DNA of 64,000 bases from Solibacillus sp. FSL W7-1436. GTDB taxonomy: Bacteria > Bacillota > Bacilli > Bacillales_A > Planococcaceae. The DNA lies in the NCBI RefSeq assembly GCF_038007305.1, contig NZ_JBBOWV010000001.1, forward strand, positions 248,001-312,000, given 5' to 3'. Of the stretch, positions 38,181-48,755 are shown in pieces; the stretch's first letter is position 1, and each line of letters starts with the position of its first letter. Both the position numbers and the translations under genes were made by a program. Under the pieces are notes generated by a model, which worked only from the letters and a program-made list of their open reading frames with translations, was not told where the DNA came from and ran no database searches.

Positions 38181-38660
38181 ATGTTTGGAAATATCACTTA
38201 TAACGGAAATTTAACAGAACAGTACGAACAGCTGTCAAAACAGCTCGATGCACTGCTTGAAGGGGAAAATAACTTAATCGCTAACTTAAGTAACGCTTCA
38301 GCTTTGCTAAATACTTTCTTAAACGAAATTAACTGGGTCGGATTTTATCTAATGGATGAAGGCGAATTGGTGCTTGGACCATTCCAAGGCTTGCCTGCTT
38401 GCGTACGAATTCCTGTCGGCCGCGGTGTTTGCGGCACAACTGTTTCAAAAGAGCAGACAATGGTTGTAGACGATGTTCACGCGTTCCCCGGCCATATCGC
38501 TTGTGACGCTGCATCAAAATCGGAAATCGTGATTCCTTTAATCAAAAATGGTGCTGTTTTAGGTGTTTTAGATATCGATAGCCCGATTGAAGCACGCTTT
38601 ACTTCTGAAGACAAAGATGGTTTGGAAAAATTTGTAGATGTACTGTTAAAACATATTTAA
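38181..38660 (+). CDS. ytsP: Free methionine-(R)-sulfoxide reductase (GAF domain)
   Basis: Reduces free Met-R-sulfoxide. One GAF domain of 159 residues carries the three cysteines of this family: Cys74, Cys84 and Cys108, spaced exactly as Cys84, Cys94 and Cys118 of E. coli MsrC. The motifs NWVGFYL, LGPFQG and GRGVCG and HIACDAASKSEIV are family marks. B. subtilis ytsP lies in the same place between hisJ and the GGDEF gene. GGAGG precedes the ATG. Confidence 0.88.
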   Translation: MFGNITYNGNLTEQYEQLSKQLDALLEGENNLIANLSNASALLNTFLNEINWVGFYLMDEGELVLGPFQGLPACVRIPVGRGVCGTTVSKEQTMVVDDVHAFPGHIACDAASKSEIVIPLIKNGAVLGVLDIDSPIEARFTSEDKDGLEKFVDVLLKHI

Positions 38661-38665
38661 CCGCT

Positions 38666-38706
38666 AAAAAGGGAGTGCCCGAAACATGATTTCGGGCACT
38701 CCCTCT
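38666..38706. terminator. Terminator between ytsP and the GGDEF gene
   Basis: Perfect 14-bp stem GGGAGTGCCCGAAA (38671-38684) with TTTCGGGCACTCCC (38690-38703). TTTTT follows on the minus strand; on the plus strand only TCTT. It best serves the minus-strand gene but may act both ways. Confidence 0.88.
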
Positions 38707-40568
38707 TAATATTGTAGTTCCATAGGTTTTTCGTATACACAAAGACGGTTTTTTCCGTTTCGCTTTGCATGGTAAAGTGCAATATCAGCCTGCAGAAACA
38801 TATCCTTAAAATCCGGACGGCTGCTCTTATGCCATGTAATCATTCCCGCAGAAACCGTAACTGAAGGATTTGTTACATTTGGCACCATTTGTACAATCGC
38901 ATCTGAAATTTCTATTGCTTCTCTGTCCGAAATATTCGGAATATAAATGGCAAGTTCTTCACCGCCCCAGCGCGAGCAAATTCCCCTTTTCCCTATTTCA
39001 CTTTGGAGTCGCTTGGCAATTTGTACGATTACTTCATCTCCGACTTGATGTCCGTATGTGTCATTAACCTTTTTAAAGTTATCAATATCAATTAACAGGA
39101 ACATCCCTGAATCGTCCTTTTGAATTGCCTCTTCCACGTATGTATCGGAATAACTTCTTGCGTAGAGCTTTGTCAAATGGTCCCGATCCACCATTTCCTG
39201 AAGCTGTTCCCGCAATACCGAATTGGAAATTGCTAATGAGGAATGGTGAATAAGTGATTGCATTAATTTGAAGCTGTCAAAAGAGAAGAAATACGGCTCT
39301 TTATGCAATACAATGCTAAACCCGATAATATCTTCTTCCACAATCATTGGAATGGCCATTATCGACTTATACTCAATTTTCCCCGAAATAATTCGGCTGA
39401 AATCAGCAATAAACAAAGGGTCTTGTGTCGTCTGAAAATGTTTTTCCACATGCTGGATATATACGTTACATGCCGTTTGATTGAAAAGCTCTGTACACGC
39501 TTCATTCATGATATACTTTTCATCTTCTTTAAACAGGAAGCCGATTTCCATAGGCTGAAAAGATTTCAGCATTTGCTTTTGTAAAAATAGAAGCATCTCA
39601 CCGATTGTTAATTTCATATTTAAACGATGGGAGGTTTCATTGATCAACTGTAGATCCGTGATGAGTCGATGAGATTGATGATAAAGTTTTGCGTTTTCCA
39701 GAGCATTGCCTGAAGCTCGGGCAAGCATGCGGATAAATTCTTTTTCGGAACTGGCAAAAGGGTAATTGATAGGTGCTTTCACCTGTAAAATCCCGTATAT
39801 TGCCTGTCTCCCTTTTATAGGAACATTTAATAATCGACGGTTTTGTTCAAAGGCTATATCTTCGTTCAATTCTCCCGATACAAAAGATTCGATTGTTGCC
39901 GGCCGCTCCGACAAATAGTCGAAAGGCTTTATCTTCACTCTTGTTTGGCGGTCCTGGTCATTGGATAAAATCAGCTCAACTTCCAGACCCGGAAAATTTT
40001 CTTCTATTGTAATAAGCACATTTTCCAAAATTACATCTATATCCATCGTCGAATGGAAAAGGTCTGTCATTCCGTATAATTTACGGTACTTTTGCTCATT
40101 CGAATAAACTTCATACTTAGAAATTAAAAATGAATAGGCAGCGGATATCGTCCCTATAATTTCTTCTGTCAGCACTGTTTCGATAGGTGCATTTGCTGGA
40201 TTATACTTAAATACAATAACAGCAACTATTTTATCATTTATAATTAGAGGCATAACATCCGTATAGTTTGCAAAATCCGGTTGCTCTCTTAAAAATCCGG
40301 GTAACTTCACAACTTTGTTACCATTAAAATAGGGTTTTATTAAATCTAATGTTACATCAACATTCAGTAATTCTAAGTTGTCGATCGGTTTCAATTTATT
40401 TTCGCTTACATGAAACAGAAAACAATGTTCCATTCTAAAGTGTTTAATCAAGCTTTTTTCTAATAGGAAAAAGTAATCATAAAATTTACTTCGTTGTAAT
40501 TTCGTATTCATACAAAGGCTTAAAATATCCGATTTAAATTGATCGATCTTTTGTTGATTTTCCACCAT
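38706..40568 (-). CDS. dgcP: Diguanylate cyclase with GAF-type sensor region
   Basis: Makes cyclic di-GMP, which controls motility and biofilm. The last ~165 residues form a GGDEF domain starting at DHLTKLYARS, with IDIDNFKKVNDTYGH and active-site GGEEL (535-539). The inhibitory RxxD site ahead of GGEEL is degenerate (RGIC). About 440 residues before it hold two GAF-like units, without membrane helices. B. subtilis DgcP (YtrP) has this make-up and locus. I chose ATG at 40568 because AAGGTGA is just upstream; a longer frame from 40622 has none. Convergent to hisJ-ytsP. Confidence 0.85.
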   Translation of the reverse strand: MVENQQKIDQFKSDILSLCMNTKLQRSKFYDYFFLLEKSLIKHFRMEHCFLFHVSENKLKPIDNLELLNVDVTLDLIKPYFNGNKVVKLPGFLREQPDFANYTDVMPLIINDKIVAVIVFKYNPANAPIETVLTEEIIGTISAAYSFLISKYEVYSNEQKYRKLYGMTDLFHSTMDIDVILENVLITIEENFPGLEVELILSNDQDRQTRVKIKPFDYLSERPATIESFVSGELNEDIAFEQNRRLLNVPIKGRQAIYGILQVKAPINYPFASSEKEFIRMLARASGNALENAKLYHQSHRLITDLQLINETSHRLNMKLTIGEMLLFLQKQMLKSFQPMEIGFLFKEDEKYIMNEACTELFNQTACNVYIQHVEKHFQTTQDPLFIADFSRIISGKIEYKSIMAIPMIVEEDIIGFSIVLHKEPYFFSFDSFKLMQSLIHHSSLAISNSVLREQLQEMVDRDHLTKLYARSYSDTYVEEAIQKDDSGMFLLIDIDNFKKVNDTYGHQVGDEVIVQIAKRLQSEIGKRGICSRWGGEELAIYIPNISDREAIEISDAIVQMVPNVTNPSVTVSAGMITWHKSSRPDFKDMFLQADIALYHAKRNGKNRLCVYEKPMELQY

Positions 40569-40826
40569 TAAATCACCTTTTCTTTTACTATTGCGATGTC
40601 GATTCTCTTCACTTAACATCAAGTATACACATTTTATGTCTTATTGACTATTCAATTTTGTTATATTTTTCTAGTAAACACCTCAATTCGAATTGGTTTT
40701 TTGATTATTTCAAGTATTTTCCCATCCTTATCTACTACCCTCTTTTATGCTTAAATACCCATATAAATGAAAATTTATTTTTATTTTTTATTTCCCATAA
40801 TATATTTTAAAAGTAGAACACCTTTG
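40569..40826. other. Gene-free stretch upstream of dgcP
   Basis: Very AT-rich. It must hold the dgcP promoter, but I see no convincing -35/-10 pair. The rpsD promoter begins directly after it. No small gene recognised. Confidence 0.4.
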
Positions 40827-40855
40827 TTGACGAATAGATAAAAAAAAGATACAAT
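40827..40855 (+). promoter_or_regulatory. Sigma-A promoter of rpsD
   Basis: TTGACG (40827-40832), 17 nt, TACAAT (40850-40855). Start point near 40862. Near-consensus, fitting a highly expressed ribosomal gene. Confidence 0.75.
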
Positions 40856-40861
40856 AGCCTT

Positions 40862-41054
40862 TGTGTAAAATGAATGCAGTAGTTGTATAACTTAAATGCA
40901 GTATTTTATTCCTTCTGTGTAAACAGAATGGTGTATTGTGTAACCCTTTCGGCTGCATGGGCGAAGATACATGAAAATAGAATACCGTTTAATGTCGGGT
41001 ACAACTGGTTTTTTCTTTTACAACAAAAACCAATTTTAAGGAGGAGACACAATT
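40862..41054 (+). promoter_or_regulatory. rpsD mRNA leader, likely S4 autoregulation site
   Basis: A long leader of about 190 nt precedes rpsD. It has several hairpins: TTCTGT/ACAGAA near 40914-40928, and ACTGGTTTTT/AAAAACCAAT (about 41007-41036) immediately before the ribosome site AAGGAGG. In B. subtilis S4 binds its own rpsD leader to block translation; a similar structure is likely here but was not folded. Confidence 0.55.
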
Positions 41055-41657
41055 ATGTCTCGTTATACAGGTCCATCTTGGAAACTATCTCGTCGTCTTG
41101 GTATTTCATTAAGCGGCACAGGTAAAGAAATCGCAAAACGCCCTTACGCACCAGGTCAACACGGCCCGAACTCTCGTGGTAAAAAATCAGAGTACGGTCT
41201 ACAATTAACTGAAAAGCAAAAATTACGTCATATGTATGGTATGACTGAACGTCAATTCAAAAACACTTACCTACGTGCTGGTAAATTACAAGGTGTTCAC
41301 GGTGAAAACTTCATGATCTTACTTGAAACTCGCCTTGACAACCTAGTTTACCGTTTAGGTTTAGCTCGCACTCGTCGTGCAGCTCGTCAATTAGTTAACC
41401 ACGGTCACATCTTAGTTGATGGTAACCGCGTTGACATCCCATCTTACTCAGTAAAACCAGGTCAAACGATCTCTTTACGTGAGAAATCAGCTAACCTTTC
41501 AGTTGTTGCTGAATCAATCGAAGTAAACAGCTTCGTACCAGAATATTTATCATTCGATGCAGACTCTAAAGTAGGTACTTTCGTACGTTTACCAGAGCGC
41601 TCTGAATTATCTTCTGAAATCAACGAACAATTCATCGTAGAGTTCTACTCTCGTTAA
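41055..41657 (+). CDS. rpsD: 30S ribosomal protein S4
   Basis: Binds 16S rRNA early in 30S assembly and helps decoding accuracy. 200 residues, all conserved: [16 protein letters not shown] at the start, the S4 RNA-binding domain [20 protein letters not shown] region and VEFYSR at the end. No N-terminal zinc Cys cluster, so it is the zinc-free form, as in B. subtilis. AAGGAGG precedes the ATG. Very strong codon bias. As in Bacillus it is a single gene away from the other ribosomal genes. Confidence 0.98.
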   Translation: MSRYTGPSWKLSRRLGISLSGTGKEIAKRPYAPGQHGPNSRGKKSEYGLQLTEKQKLRHMYGMTERQFKNTYLRAGKLQGVHGENFMILLETRLDNLVYRLGLARTRRAARQLVNHGHILVDGNRVDIPSYSVKPGQTISLREKSANLSVVAESIEVNSFVPEYLSFDADSKVGTFVRLPERSELSSEINEQFIVEFYSR

Positions 41658-41687
41658 TCTTTCGAGCTTCAGATATATTCGAAACAA

Positions 41688-41728
41688 ACCACCAAGCCCT
41701 CTTCGTCAGGTGCTTGGTGGTTTTTTTA
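41688..41728 (+). terminator. Terminator after rpsD
   Basis: Perfect 10-bp stem ACCACCAAGC (41688-41697) and GCTTGGTGGT (41712-41721), followed by TTTTTT. Confidence 0.92.
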
Positions 41729-41820
41729 TTAATTTGGCAAAACTTTTTTTAAAAATTGTTCAATCGCCCCGATCAATCTTTCTTCAATGAATAGGATAAC
41801 GAGGAAAGGGGGTGAATTTA

Positions 41821-41976
41821 ATGGGTTACGGATATGAAGGCTATCAAAATCAACCAAGCTACAGCGGTTACGGCTGTGGTGGCGGTGGTAACAGCGGCGG
41901 TAATAGTTCAACATTCGTTCTAATCGTTGTTCTATTCATTCTTTTAATTATTGTCGGCGCTACTTTTGCTTACTAA
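41821..41976 (+). CDS. YjcZ-family small sporulation protein
   Basis: A 51-codon gene. The N-terminal half is rich in Gly, Tyr, Gln and Asn (MGYGYEGYQNQ..., then a Gly run with one Cys); the C-terminal half is one membrane helix, FVLIVVLFILLIIVGATFAY. This build, with the (F)xLIVVLFILLIIVG helix at the end, is the hallmark of YjcZ-family mini-proteins of Bacillales, many of which are made in sporulation. AAGGGGGTGA lies 6 nt before the ATG, an excellent ribosome site. Flanked by its own terminator. Role unknown. Confidence 0.82.
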   Translation: MGYGYEGYQNQPSYSGYGCGGGGNSGGNSSTFVLIVVLFILLIIVGATFAY

Positions 41977-42049
41977 TAATATCGAGTTACGAGAATATTA
42001 TTAGCCAGTCGGATATAAAACCATCTACTTATTGCTGCTTCTCAGGCCA

Positions 42050-42086
42050 TTAGGGTCACTTCCCCCTGTGACCCTTCTATTTTTGC
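42050..42086 (+). terminator. Terminator after the yjcZ-like gene
   Basis: AGGGTCAC (42052-42059) with GTGACCCT (42068-42075), then TCTATTTTTG. Confidence 0.8.
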
Positions 42087-42134
42087 ATTACTACATAATC
42101 GACTTTCTATTACTGTAAGCCTATTTCAACAGCA

Positions 42135-42177
42135 ATAAAAAAAGCTGCACGCTATATAGCGGCAGCATTTTTTTGAT
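42135..42177 (-). terminator. Terminator after the Yip1-domain gene
   Basis: GCTGC and GCAGC enclose an inner GCTATATAGC palindrome (42144-42165), with seven A left and seven T right; oriented for the minus-strand gene. Confidence 0.8.
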
Positions 42178-42200
42178 ACGTAAGAAATTATATATCGTAT

Positions 42201-42812
42201 TTAAAAGACAAAGTATGTTGCTCCCAGTACAGCAATTACTATAAATGAAGCAAAAAATGCTTTCCATTTCGAAATGCGGTGCACTTCTGATATCCCTATC
42301 ACCGTAATCACATATGTCCAAATACTGCTGATAATAATCAGTGTCCCGCAAACAAATTGCAGAATCAAATCACCTAGTGATGTTTCCATATAGGAGATTT
42401 TAAAGAATGACTGTGGTGCGAACTGCATCCAGAAAAGCAGAACCGGCAATATCCAAATATAAGGAATCATTGTCACACTGATCATGCGGAACATTTCTTT
42501 AAATTTTCCTATACCACCGAATGCTTTTGCTGATAGTGTCAAGACGCCTGCCGAGAAGACCGTAGAAAGAAAATACAGTATTAGACTAAAAAGAAAAGTT
42601 GAATAAACAATATCCCCCAATGTATATTGCCCTGTAAATTCACTCCCGATAAAACTGATTAAATTGCTAGCAAACACACCGATAATACCAACGAAAATGA
42701 AATAAGATAACTTTTTAGTTGTTAACACATAACGAATAGTATCTCGGGGTTTAACAGCAATGCTTAAGATGGCATGTCGATCATCGACTGTACCTGTTAG
42801 TTGCTCACTCAA
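42201..42812 (-). CDS. Yip1-domain membrane protein
   Basis: 203 residues with five predicted membrane helices and a short cytoplasmic N-terminus. The sequence around FGGIGKFKEMFRMISVTMIPYI resembles Yip1 domain proteins (PF04893), where Lys/Arg and Pro in this stretch are common. Function is unknown; bacterial members are poorly studied. Start is TTG at 42812, 8 nt after GGGGG. It follows the PstS-like gene on the same strand at about 100 nt and could be cotranscribed. Confidence 0.65.
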   Translation of the reverse strand: MSEQLTGTVDDRHAILSIAVKPRDTIRYVLTTKKLSYFIFVGIIGVFASNLISFIGSEFTGQYTLGDIVYSTFLFSLILYFLSTVFSAGVLTLSAKAFGGIGKFKEMFRMISVTMIPYIWILPVLLFWMQFAPQSFFKISYMETSLGDLILQFVCGTLIIISSIWTYVITVIGISEVHRISKWKAFFASFIVIAVLGATYFVF

Positions 42813-42909
42813 AATAACATCCCCCTAAAAATATGTATACATTCTATTATACTGATACTTTTAAGGTGATACAAAGTTATTGCTCCTTTAGTAGCATACC
42901 AATCTTTTA

Positions 42910-44082
42910 CTAATCGGCAGATTTAAGAGATACATAGCCCGCCTTTTCCACTAACGCCTGTCCTTCTTCCGAAAGCACCCAATCCACCACTTTCTTAACA
43001 TTTCCCGTCGGCTCGCCTGCTGTCACAATATAAAATTCGGAAGCAATCGGATACGTATCGTTGCGAATCGTTTCTCTTGTCGGTGCAACTCCATCGATTT
43101 CCAAAAGTTTGATTTCTTTATTTTTCACCATTTCATTTGAATAGTAGCGGAAAGTATAGCCGATTGCATTTTTATAATTTTTATATTGAGACACTTCATT
43201 GATAATTCCGCCCATTCCTGTCACTACATCCTCCGTTGGGGCTTCCATTAACGTTCTATCCCCCATCAGCCTTTGTAATGCCGTTTGCGATCCGCTGTCC
43301 TGAGGTCTTTGGAAAGCCCGGATTGCATCATCTTTTCCGCCCACTTCTGACCAGTTTGTAATTTCGCCAGCATAGATTCCCTTAATCTGATCAAGCGATA
43401 AACGACTGACGTTATTTTTACTGTTGACGAAAAAGACAAACGCCTCTTTTCCGATCGGCGTCATATGAAGTGTAATCCCCCGTTGTTTGGCTTGATTAAT
43501 TTGCGCATCGGATGGGCCCGCTGCAAATATCATGTCTGTATTTCCGAAAATCAGATTGGTATATGCTTCATGCGTCTGGTTGACCATTACTTCACTCTGG
43601 TACGGATTGTATTCTTTTTCCGGATATATATGCTCTGTAATGGCGGCATACAATGGATACAATGCCGTTGCGCCATCGATTTTCGGTAAAGGTTCATCCA
43701 GCTTTAACGTCGGTTTCTTATCCAACTGAACTAATCTATTTTTATCTGTAAACGGTTCATATTGATAAATATCCACTTCTGCTTCAACAGTAGGCACTCG
43801 ATCATCGAACCATTTATAAACAGGTTGGACCGAACTTGCGACTAAAACGATTCCTGCGATCCCCCAAAAGATTTTTATACGTTTACTATTTTTATAGAAA
43901 ACATCAAATATCACAAGCACATAGCCAATGTATAAAATGACCGCTGCGGAAATTACTAACGGTACATAATGAATATTGCCGCTAAACGCAACCAAAAATA
44001 GCAATATGAAAGTAAAAAAGCAAACAGTCAGCAAAACAAAAATTGAAATGATAATTTTCCCTAAATACGATTTATTTATCAA
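42910..44082 (-). CDS. Membrane-anchored PstS-like phosphate-binding-type protein
   Basis: Three membrane helices (about residues 8-33, 40-63 and 70-90) are followed by a type II periplasmic binding domain. That domain shows DGATALYPLYAAI, TNLIFGNTDMIFAAGPSD, IYAGEITNWSEVGG and RPQDSGSQTALQRLMG, all patterns of PstS, in which Ser/Thr of the last ones hold phosphate. Normal PstS is a lipoprotein beside pstCAB; here there is no transporter. The GTG at 44091 sits directly on AGGGG, so TTG at 44082, with 8 nt spacing, is the more likely start. It may act as a sensor or a scavenger rather than as part of an importer. Confidence 0.72.
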   Translation of the reverse strand: MINKSYLGKIIISIFVLLTVCFFTFILLFLVAFSGNIHYVPLVISAAVILYIGYVLVIFDVFYKNSKRIKIFWGIAGIVLVASSVQPVYKWFDDRVPTVEAEVDIYQYEPFTDKNRLVQLDKKPTLKLDEPLPKIDGATALYPLYAAITEHIYPEKEYNPYQSEVMVNQTHEAYTNLIFGNTDMIFAAGPSDAQINQAKQRGITLHMTPIGKEAFVFFVNSKNNVSRLSLDQIKGIYAGEITNWSEVGGKDDAIRAFQRPQDSGSQTALQRLMGDRTLMEAPTEDVVTGMGGIINEVSQYKNYKNAIGYTFRYYSNEMVKNKEIKLLEIDGVAPTRETIRNDTYPIASEFYIVTAGEPTGNVKKVVDWVLSEEGQALVEKAGYVSLKSAD

Positions 44083-44135
44083 TACTTTCACCCCTAACCT
44101 ATACGTTCTTTATGAAACATGAAATTCCTTTAAAA

Positions 44136-44172
44136 AAACGTCCTGGAAAACTCGTTCCCAAGACGTTTTAAT
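44136..44172 (-). terminator. Terminator after tyrS
   Basis: AACGTCCTGG (44138-44147) pairs with CCAAGACGTT (44158-44167) with one G-U, then seven T on the minus strand. Confidence 0.8.
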
Positions 44173-44175
44173 TAA

Positions 44176-45462
<1,287 letters not shown>

Positions 45463-45464
45463 TT

Positions 45465-45735
45465 ACATGATGCGTCATTTACTTGTAAGGAAAATAGAAA
45501 AGTCCCTACACGCAAATGCATGCAGGGACGTTAAATTTTTATTTAACGCGGTACCACCCGGCTTGAAGAAAATTAAAACTCTTTCTTCCACTTTAAGCGT
45601 CTATAACGTGACGATCCGTTCAGGCTCCAAGTACGTAATTCATAAATGCGCTATGTCTAGCTTTCACCAACCGCTAGCTCTCTATGCAGGGAACACATTT
45701 ATTACTGCAAACTCTTCGTTGCCTGAAATTTATAT
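45465..45735 (-). promoter_or_regulatory. T-box riboswitch leader of tyrS
   Basis: Binds uncharged tRNA-Tyr in the nascent leader and prevents early termination. The minus strand carries the exact T-box core GGGTGGTACCGCG (45547-45559), a Stem I with a GGTTGGTGAAA apical part, and a terminator stem of 12 bp, GCATGCAGGGAC (45518-45529) with GTCCCTACACGC (45502-45513), followed by TTTTC. Two tyrosine TAC codons are candidates for the specifier (45635-45637 and 45631-45633). Confidence 0.92.
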
Positions 45736-45740
45736 TTCCT

Positions 45741-45768
45741 ATTCTACCTAGAAAATGGTTGATGTCAA
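45741..45768 (-). promoter_or_regulatory. Promoter of the tyrS leader
   Basis: On the minus strand a perfect TTGACA (45763-45768), 16 nt, TAGAAT (45741-45746). Confidence 0.6.
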
Positions 45769-45798
45769 TATTTATATTCGTTTATATCTCAAATATGC

Positions 45799-45804
45799 TA
45801 TAAT
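45799..45804 (+). promoter_or_regulatory. -10 box of the penicillin-binding protein gene
   Basis: TATAAT with an extended TGC directly before it; no clear -35. It lies 27 nt before the GTG start, so the leader is very short. Confidence 0.4.
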
Positions 45805-45830
45805 AAACAAGATTTTAGGAGGTCGATGAT

Positions 45831-48701
45831 GTGAGAAAATGGCTCGAAAAATTGAATAAAAAAATCGAAATCCTTGCTTCTTCAGAAAGATTGCGCTATG
45901 TCCGAATTGGCAGCGGTGTATTCTGGAATTTAACATTGCTGGCGATTATTTTTATAGCCACGACACTATTATTTGTCGGAGGTGTAGGCGCAGGTTACTT
46001 CGCATCATTAACAAAGGATGAACCTTTGCGATCGAAAGAAGAAATGCGTGAGCAAATTTTCAATTATGAAGAAACAAGTGAACTTTATTTTGCGGACGAT
46101 ATTTACATAGGAAAGATTCGAACAGATTTAGACCGACGTGAAACATCGCTTGCCAATATATCCCCATCCTTAATTAATGCTGTTCTTGCTACAGAGGATG
46201 AATATTTCCGTGAGCATACGGGTATTGTGCCAAAAGCTGTATTACGTGGTTTACTTCAAGATGTATCCAACTCGTCTACACAGACAGGTGGCTCTACCCT
46301 TACTCAGCAATTAATTAAAAACCAAATATTAACGAATGAAGTTTCATATGAACGTAAAGCAAAGGAAATTTTACTAGCTTATCGTTTGGAACATTTTATG
46401 ACAAAAGAAGAAATACTCGAAGCATATTTAAATATTATCCCGTATGGCCGAAATTCTTCAGGTCGTAATATTGCCGGTATCGAGACGGCTGCACAAGGAA
46501 TTTTCGGTGTTTCTGCATCTAAATTAAATTTACCGCAGGCAGCCTATATTGCCGGTATTCCCCAGGCACCTTTCACCTACACGCCTTTTACAAATAAAGG
46601 TGAGCAAAAAAGTGCGGAAGGAATACAGCCAGGTATTGACCGTATGAAAACGGTTCTTTACCGTATGCAGGAAGCGGGCTATATTACCGAGAAAGAATAT
46701 AACGAAGCCATTGCGTACGATGTTACGAAAGACTTCAAAGGGTATGAAATGCGTCCGGAAGAAAAATATCCTTGGTTAACAGCTGAACTTGAGTTGCGTT
46801 CAAAAGAGATTTTCGCGAAAATACTTGCGGAAAAAGACGGTATTGATCCGGACCGTTTAAAAGAAGAAGAGAACTTAAAAGAAAAGTATACGATAATGGC
46901 CGATCGTACAATACGTTCCGGCGGTTACCGAATTTACTCAACGATCAATAAAGATATGTATGATGCCATGAAAAAAGTGACGGAAGAATTCACTTTATAC
47001 GGGCAAACATACAAGAAAAAAGAAAAAGATCCTGAAACAGGCGAAGAAATTGAAGTGGATGTTCCTGTACAAACAGGAAGTATCGTGATTGAAAATAGTA
47101 CGGGCCGCATTTTAAGTTTCGTCGGCGGACGCGATCATAATATTACACAAGTAAATCACGCAACAAATGCATTCCGTTCAAACGGTTCAACAATGAAACC
47201 GTTACTTGCCTATGCACCGGCACTCGATTATGGTGTTATCGGAGCAGGAAGCCCTGTTGTCGATGTGAAATTTGTACGTCCATCTGACGGTTATGACCCT
47301 GTAAACTATAACCCGAATCAGGAATTAGGAATTATACCGGCACGCCAGGCAGTTGCTTCATCACAAAACTTAGCCGTTCTTCGTTTATATGATTCAATTT
47401 TAGACCGCAGTCCGGCAACCTATTTGGAAAAAATGGGCTTCTCCAAGCTAGACAAGAAGGACTATGTAAACCTTTCTACAGTTCTTGGAGCTTTGGATAT
47501 TGGTGCTTCAGTTGAAGAAAATACTAATGCCTATGCAACATTTGCCAATAGCGGGCAATTTATCGATGCCTATATGATTGACCGCATTGAAGATCTGGAC
47601 GGCAATATTATCTACGAACATAAAGTAGAACCTGTGAAAGTATTTGCACCTGAAACAGCATATATGATGACAGATATGCTGCGTGATGTGCTGAAGCAGG
47701 GCGGAACAGGTACATTAGCAAAGAGCCAGTTGAAATTCTCATCTGACTTCGCTGCCAAGTCTGGTACAACACAGGACCATAACGATGTTTGGTTTGTTGG
47801 ATATAACCCGAACATATCGTTAGGTGTCTGGATGGGTTATGAAATGAAACGTACCCTTTATGCATTTAATAACCGTTACCAGCACCCTAGTCAGCGTGTA
47901 AACAGACTATGGGCAAAGTACTTAAATTCACTTTATGACATTAACCCGGAATTAGTCGGTACAAAAGAAACATTCAAAAAACCGGAAGGCGTCGTAACAA
48001 GATCATTTTGCGGTATTTCAGGACTGGCACCTTCAACTTCATGTTCTAATGCCGGTTTAGTTACTTCCGATTTATTTAATAAAAATGTATTTTTACCGAC
48101 ACAGCCGGATGATAGCTTTGTATCGTCCACATCTGTCGTAATTAACGGAAATACCTATGCCGCATTATCAAATACACCTACTGAATTTGTCCAAATGAGC
48201 GGTTTTGGATTAAATCAGGCATTCGTTGACCGGATGTTAGGCAGACTCGGTGGAGACGCTTCAAAATTACTGTCATTCAGTTCTGGTAAAGGTGTTGTAA
48301 CCGGTGCTCCATTCTCTGCGGACAGTGCACCGCCGCAGCCTGTTTATGCAACATTGGCAAACGGCTCACTATCATGGACAGCCTCTCCATCGAATGATGT
48401 TGTTGGCTATCGCGTATATAGCGTTACCGACCAGGGTAGATCGCTTGTACGTTCATTAAAATCTTATGAAGGTTACCGGGTGTCTGTTTCACCAGGCGTT
48501 CGCTACATCGTTGTAGCAGTCGATATTACAGGATTGGAATCTGGCTATTCGAATGAAGTAGGAGAAGTGGTTGAAACTGCTCCACCTGCACCACCGGAAC
48601 CGGAGGAAGAGGAAAATGTTGTACCTGGAGAAGTAGTCGAAGACCTGGACGAGATTGAAGTTGACGTTGATCCGGTCGAACCAGAACCATCCGGAGAATA
48701 A
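45831..48701 (+). CDS. Class A penicillin-binding protein (PBP1A family)
   Basis: Bifunctional cell-wall synthase. One membrane helix (about 33-58) leads to the glycosyltransferase domain (about 75-245; catalytic Glu122 in ATEDEYFREH, then GGSTLTQQLIKN), then the transpeptidase with SxxK at Ser453 (STMK), SQN (511-513) and KSGTT (643-647). A fibronectin III-like domain (about 826-910) and a Pro/Glu/Asp-rich tail end the protein. 956 residues. GTG start with AGGAGG 8 nt upstream. Divergent from tyrS; some Bacillus also place a PBP here. Confidence 0.93.
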   Translation: MRKWLEKLNKKIEILASSERLRYVRIGSGVFWNLTLLAIIFIATTLLFVGGVGAGYFASLTKDEPLRSKEEMREQIFNYEETSELYFADDIYIGKIRTDLDRRETSLANISPSLINAVLATEDEYFREHTGIVPKAVLRGLLQDVSNSSTQTGGSTLTQQLIKNQILTNEVSYERKAKEILLAYRLEHFMTKEEILEAYLNIIPYGRNSSGRNIAGIETAAQGIFGVSASKLNLPQAAYIAGIPQAPFTYTPFTNKGEQKSAEGIQPGIDRMKTVLYRMQEAGYITEKEYNEAIAYDVTKDFKGYEMRPEEKYPWLTAELELRSKEIFAKILAEKDGIDPDRLKEEENLKEKYTIMADRTIRSGGYRIYSTINKDMYDAMKKVTEEFTLYGQTYKKKEKDPETGEEIEVDVPVQTGSIVIENSTGRILSFVGGRDHNITQVNHATNAFRSNGSTMKPLLAYAPALDYGVIGAGSPVVDVKFVRPSDGYDPVNYNPNQELGIIPARQAVASSQNLAVLRLYDSILDRSPATYLEKMGFSKLDKKDYVNLSTVLGALDIGASVEENTNAYATFANSGQFIDAYMIDRIEDLDGNIIYEHKVEPVKVFAPETAYMMTDMLRDVLKQGGTGTLAKSQLKFSSDFAAKSGTTQDHNDVWFVGYNPNISLGVWMGYEMKRTLYAFNNRYQHPSQRVNRLWAKYLNSLYDINPELVGTKETFKKPEGVVTRSFCGISGLAPSTSCSNAGLVTSDLFNKNVFLPTQPDDSFVSSTSVVINGNTYAALSNTPTEFVQMSGFGLNQAFVDRMLGRLGGDASKLLSFSSGKGVVTGAPFSADSAPPQPVYATLANGSLSWTASPSNDVVGYRVYSVTDQGRSLVRSLKSYEGYRVSVSPGVRYIVVAVDITGLESGYSNEVGEVVETAPPAPPEPEEEENVVPGEVVEDLDEIEVDVDPVEPEPSGE

Positions 48702-48704
48702 AAA

Positions 48705-48750
48705 CAAAAAAATCTCACCAACTTGAAACAAAGTTGGTGAGATTTTTTAA
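48705..48750. terminator. Bidirectional terminator PBP / argD
   Basis: Perfect 14-bp stem AATCTCACCAACTT (48711-48724) with AAGTTGGTGAGATT (48731-48744), A-run left and T-run right, between convergent genes. Confidence 0.92.
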
Positions 48751-48755
48751 TGCGA

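Noticed and set aside
45465-45735. Possible tRNA-like structure upstream of tyrS
   Set aside because: The fold belongs to the T-box leader; there is no acceptor stem or complete cloverleaf.
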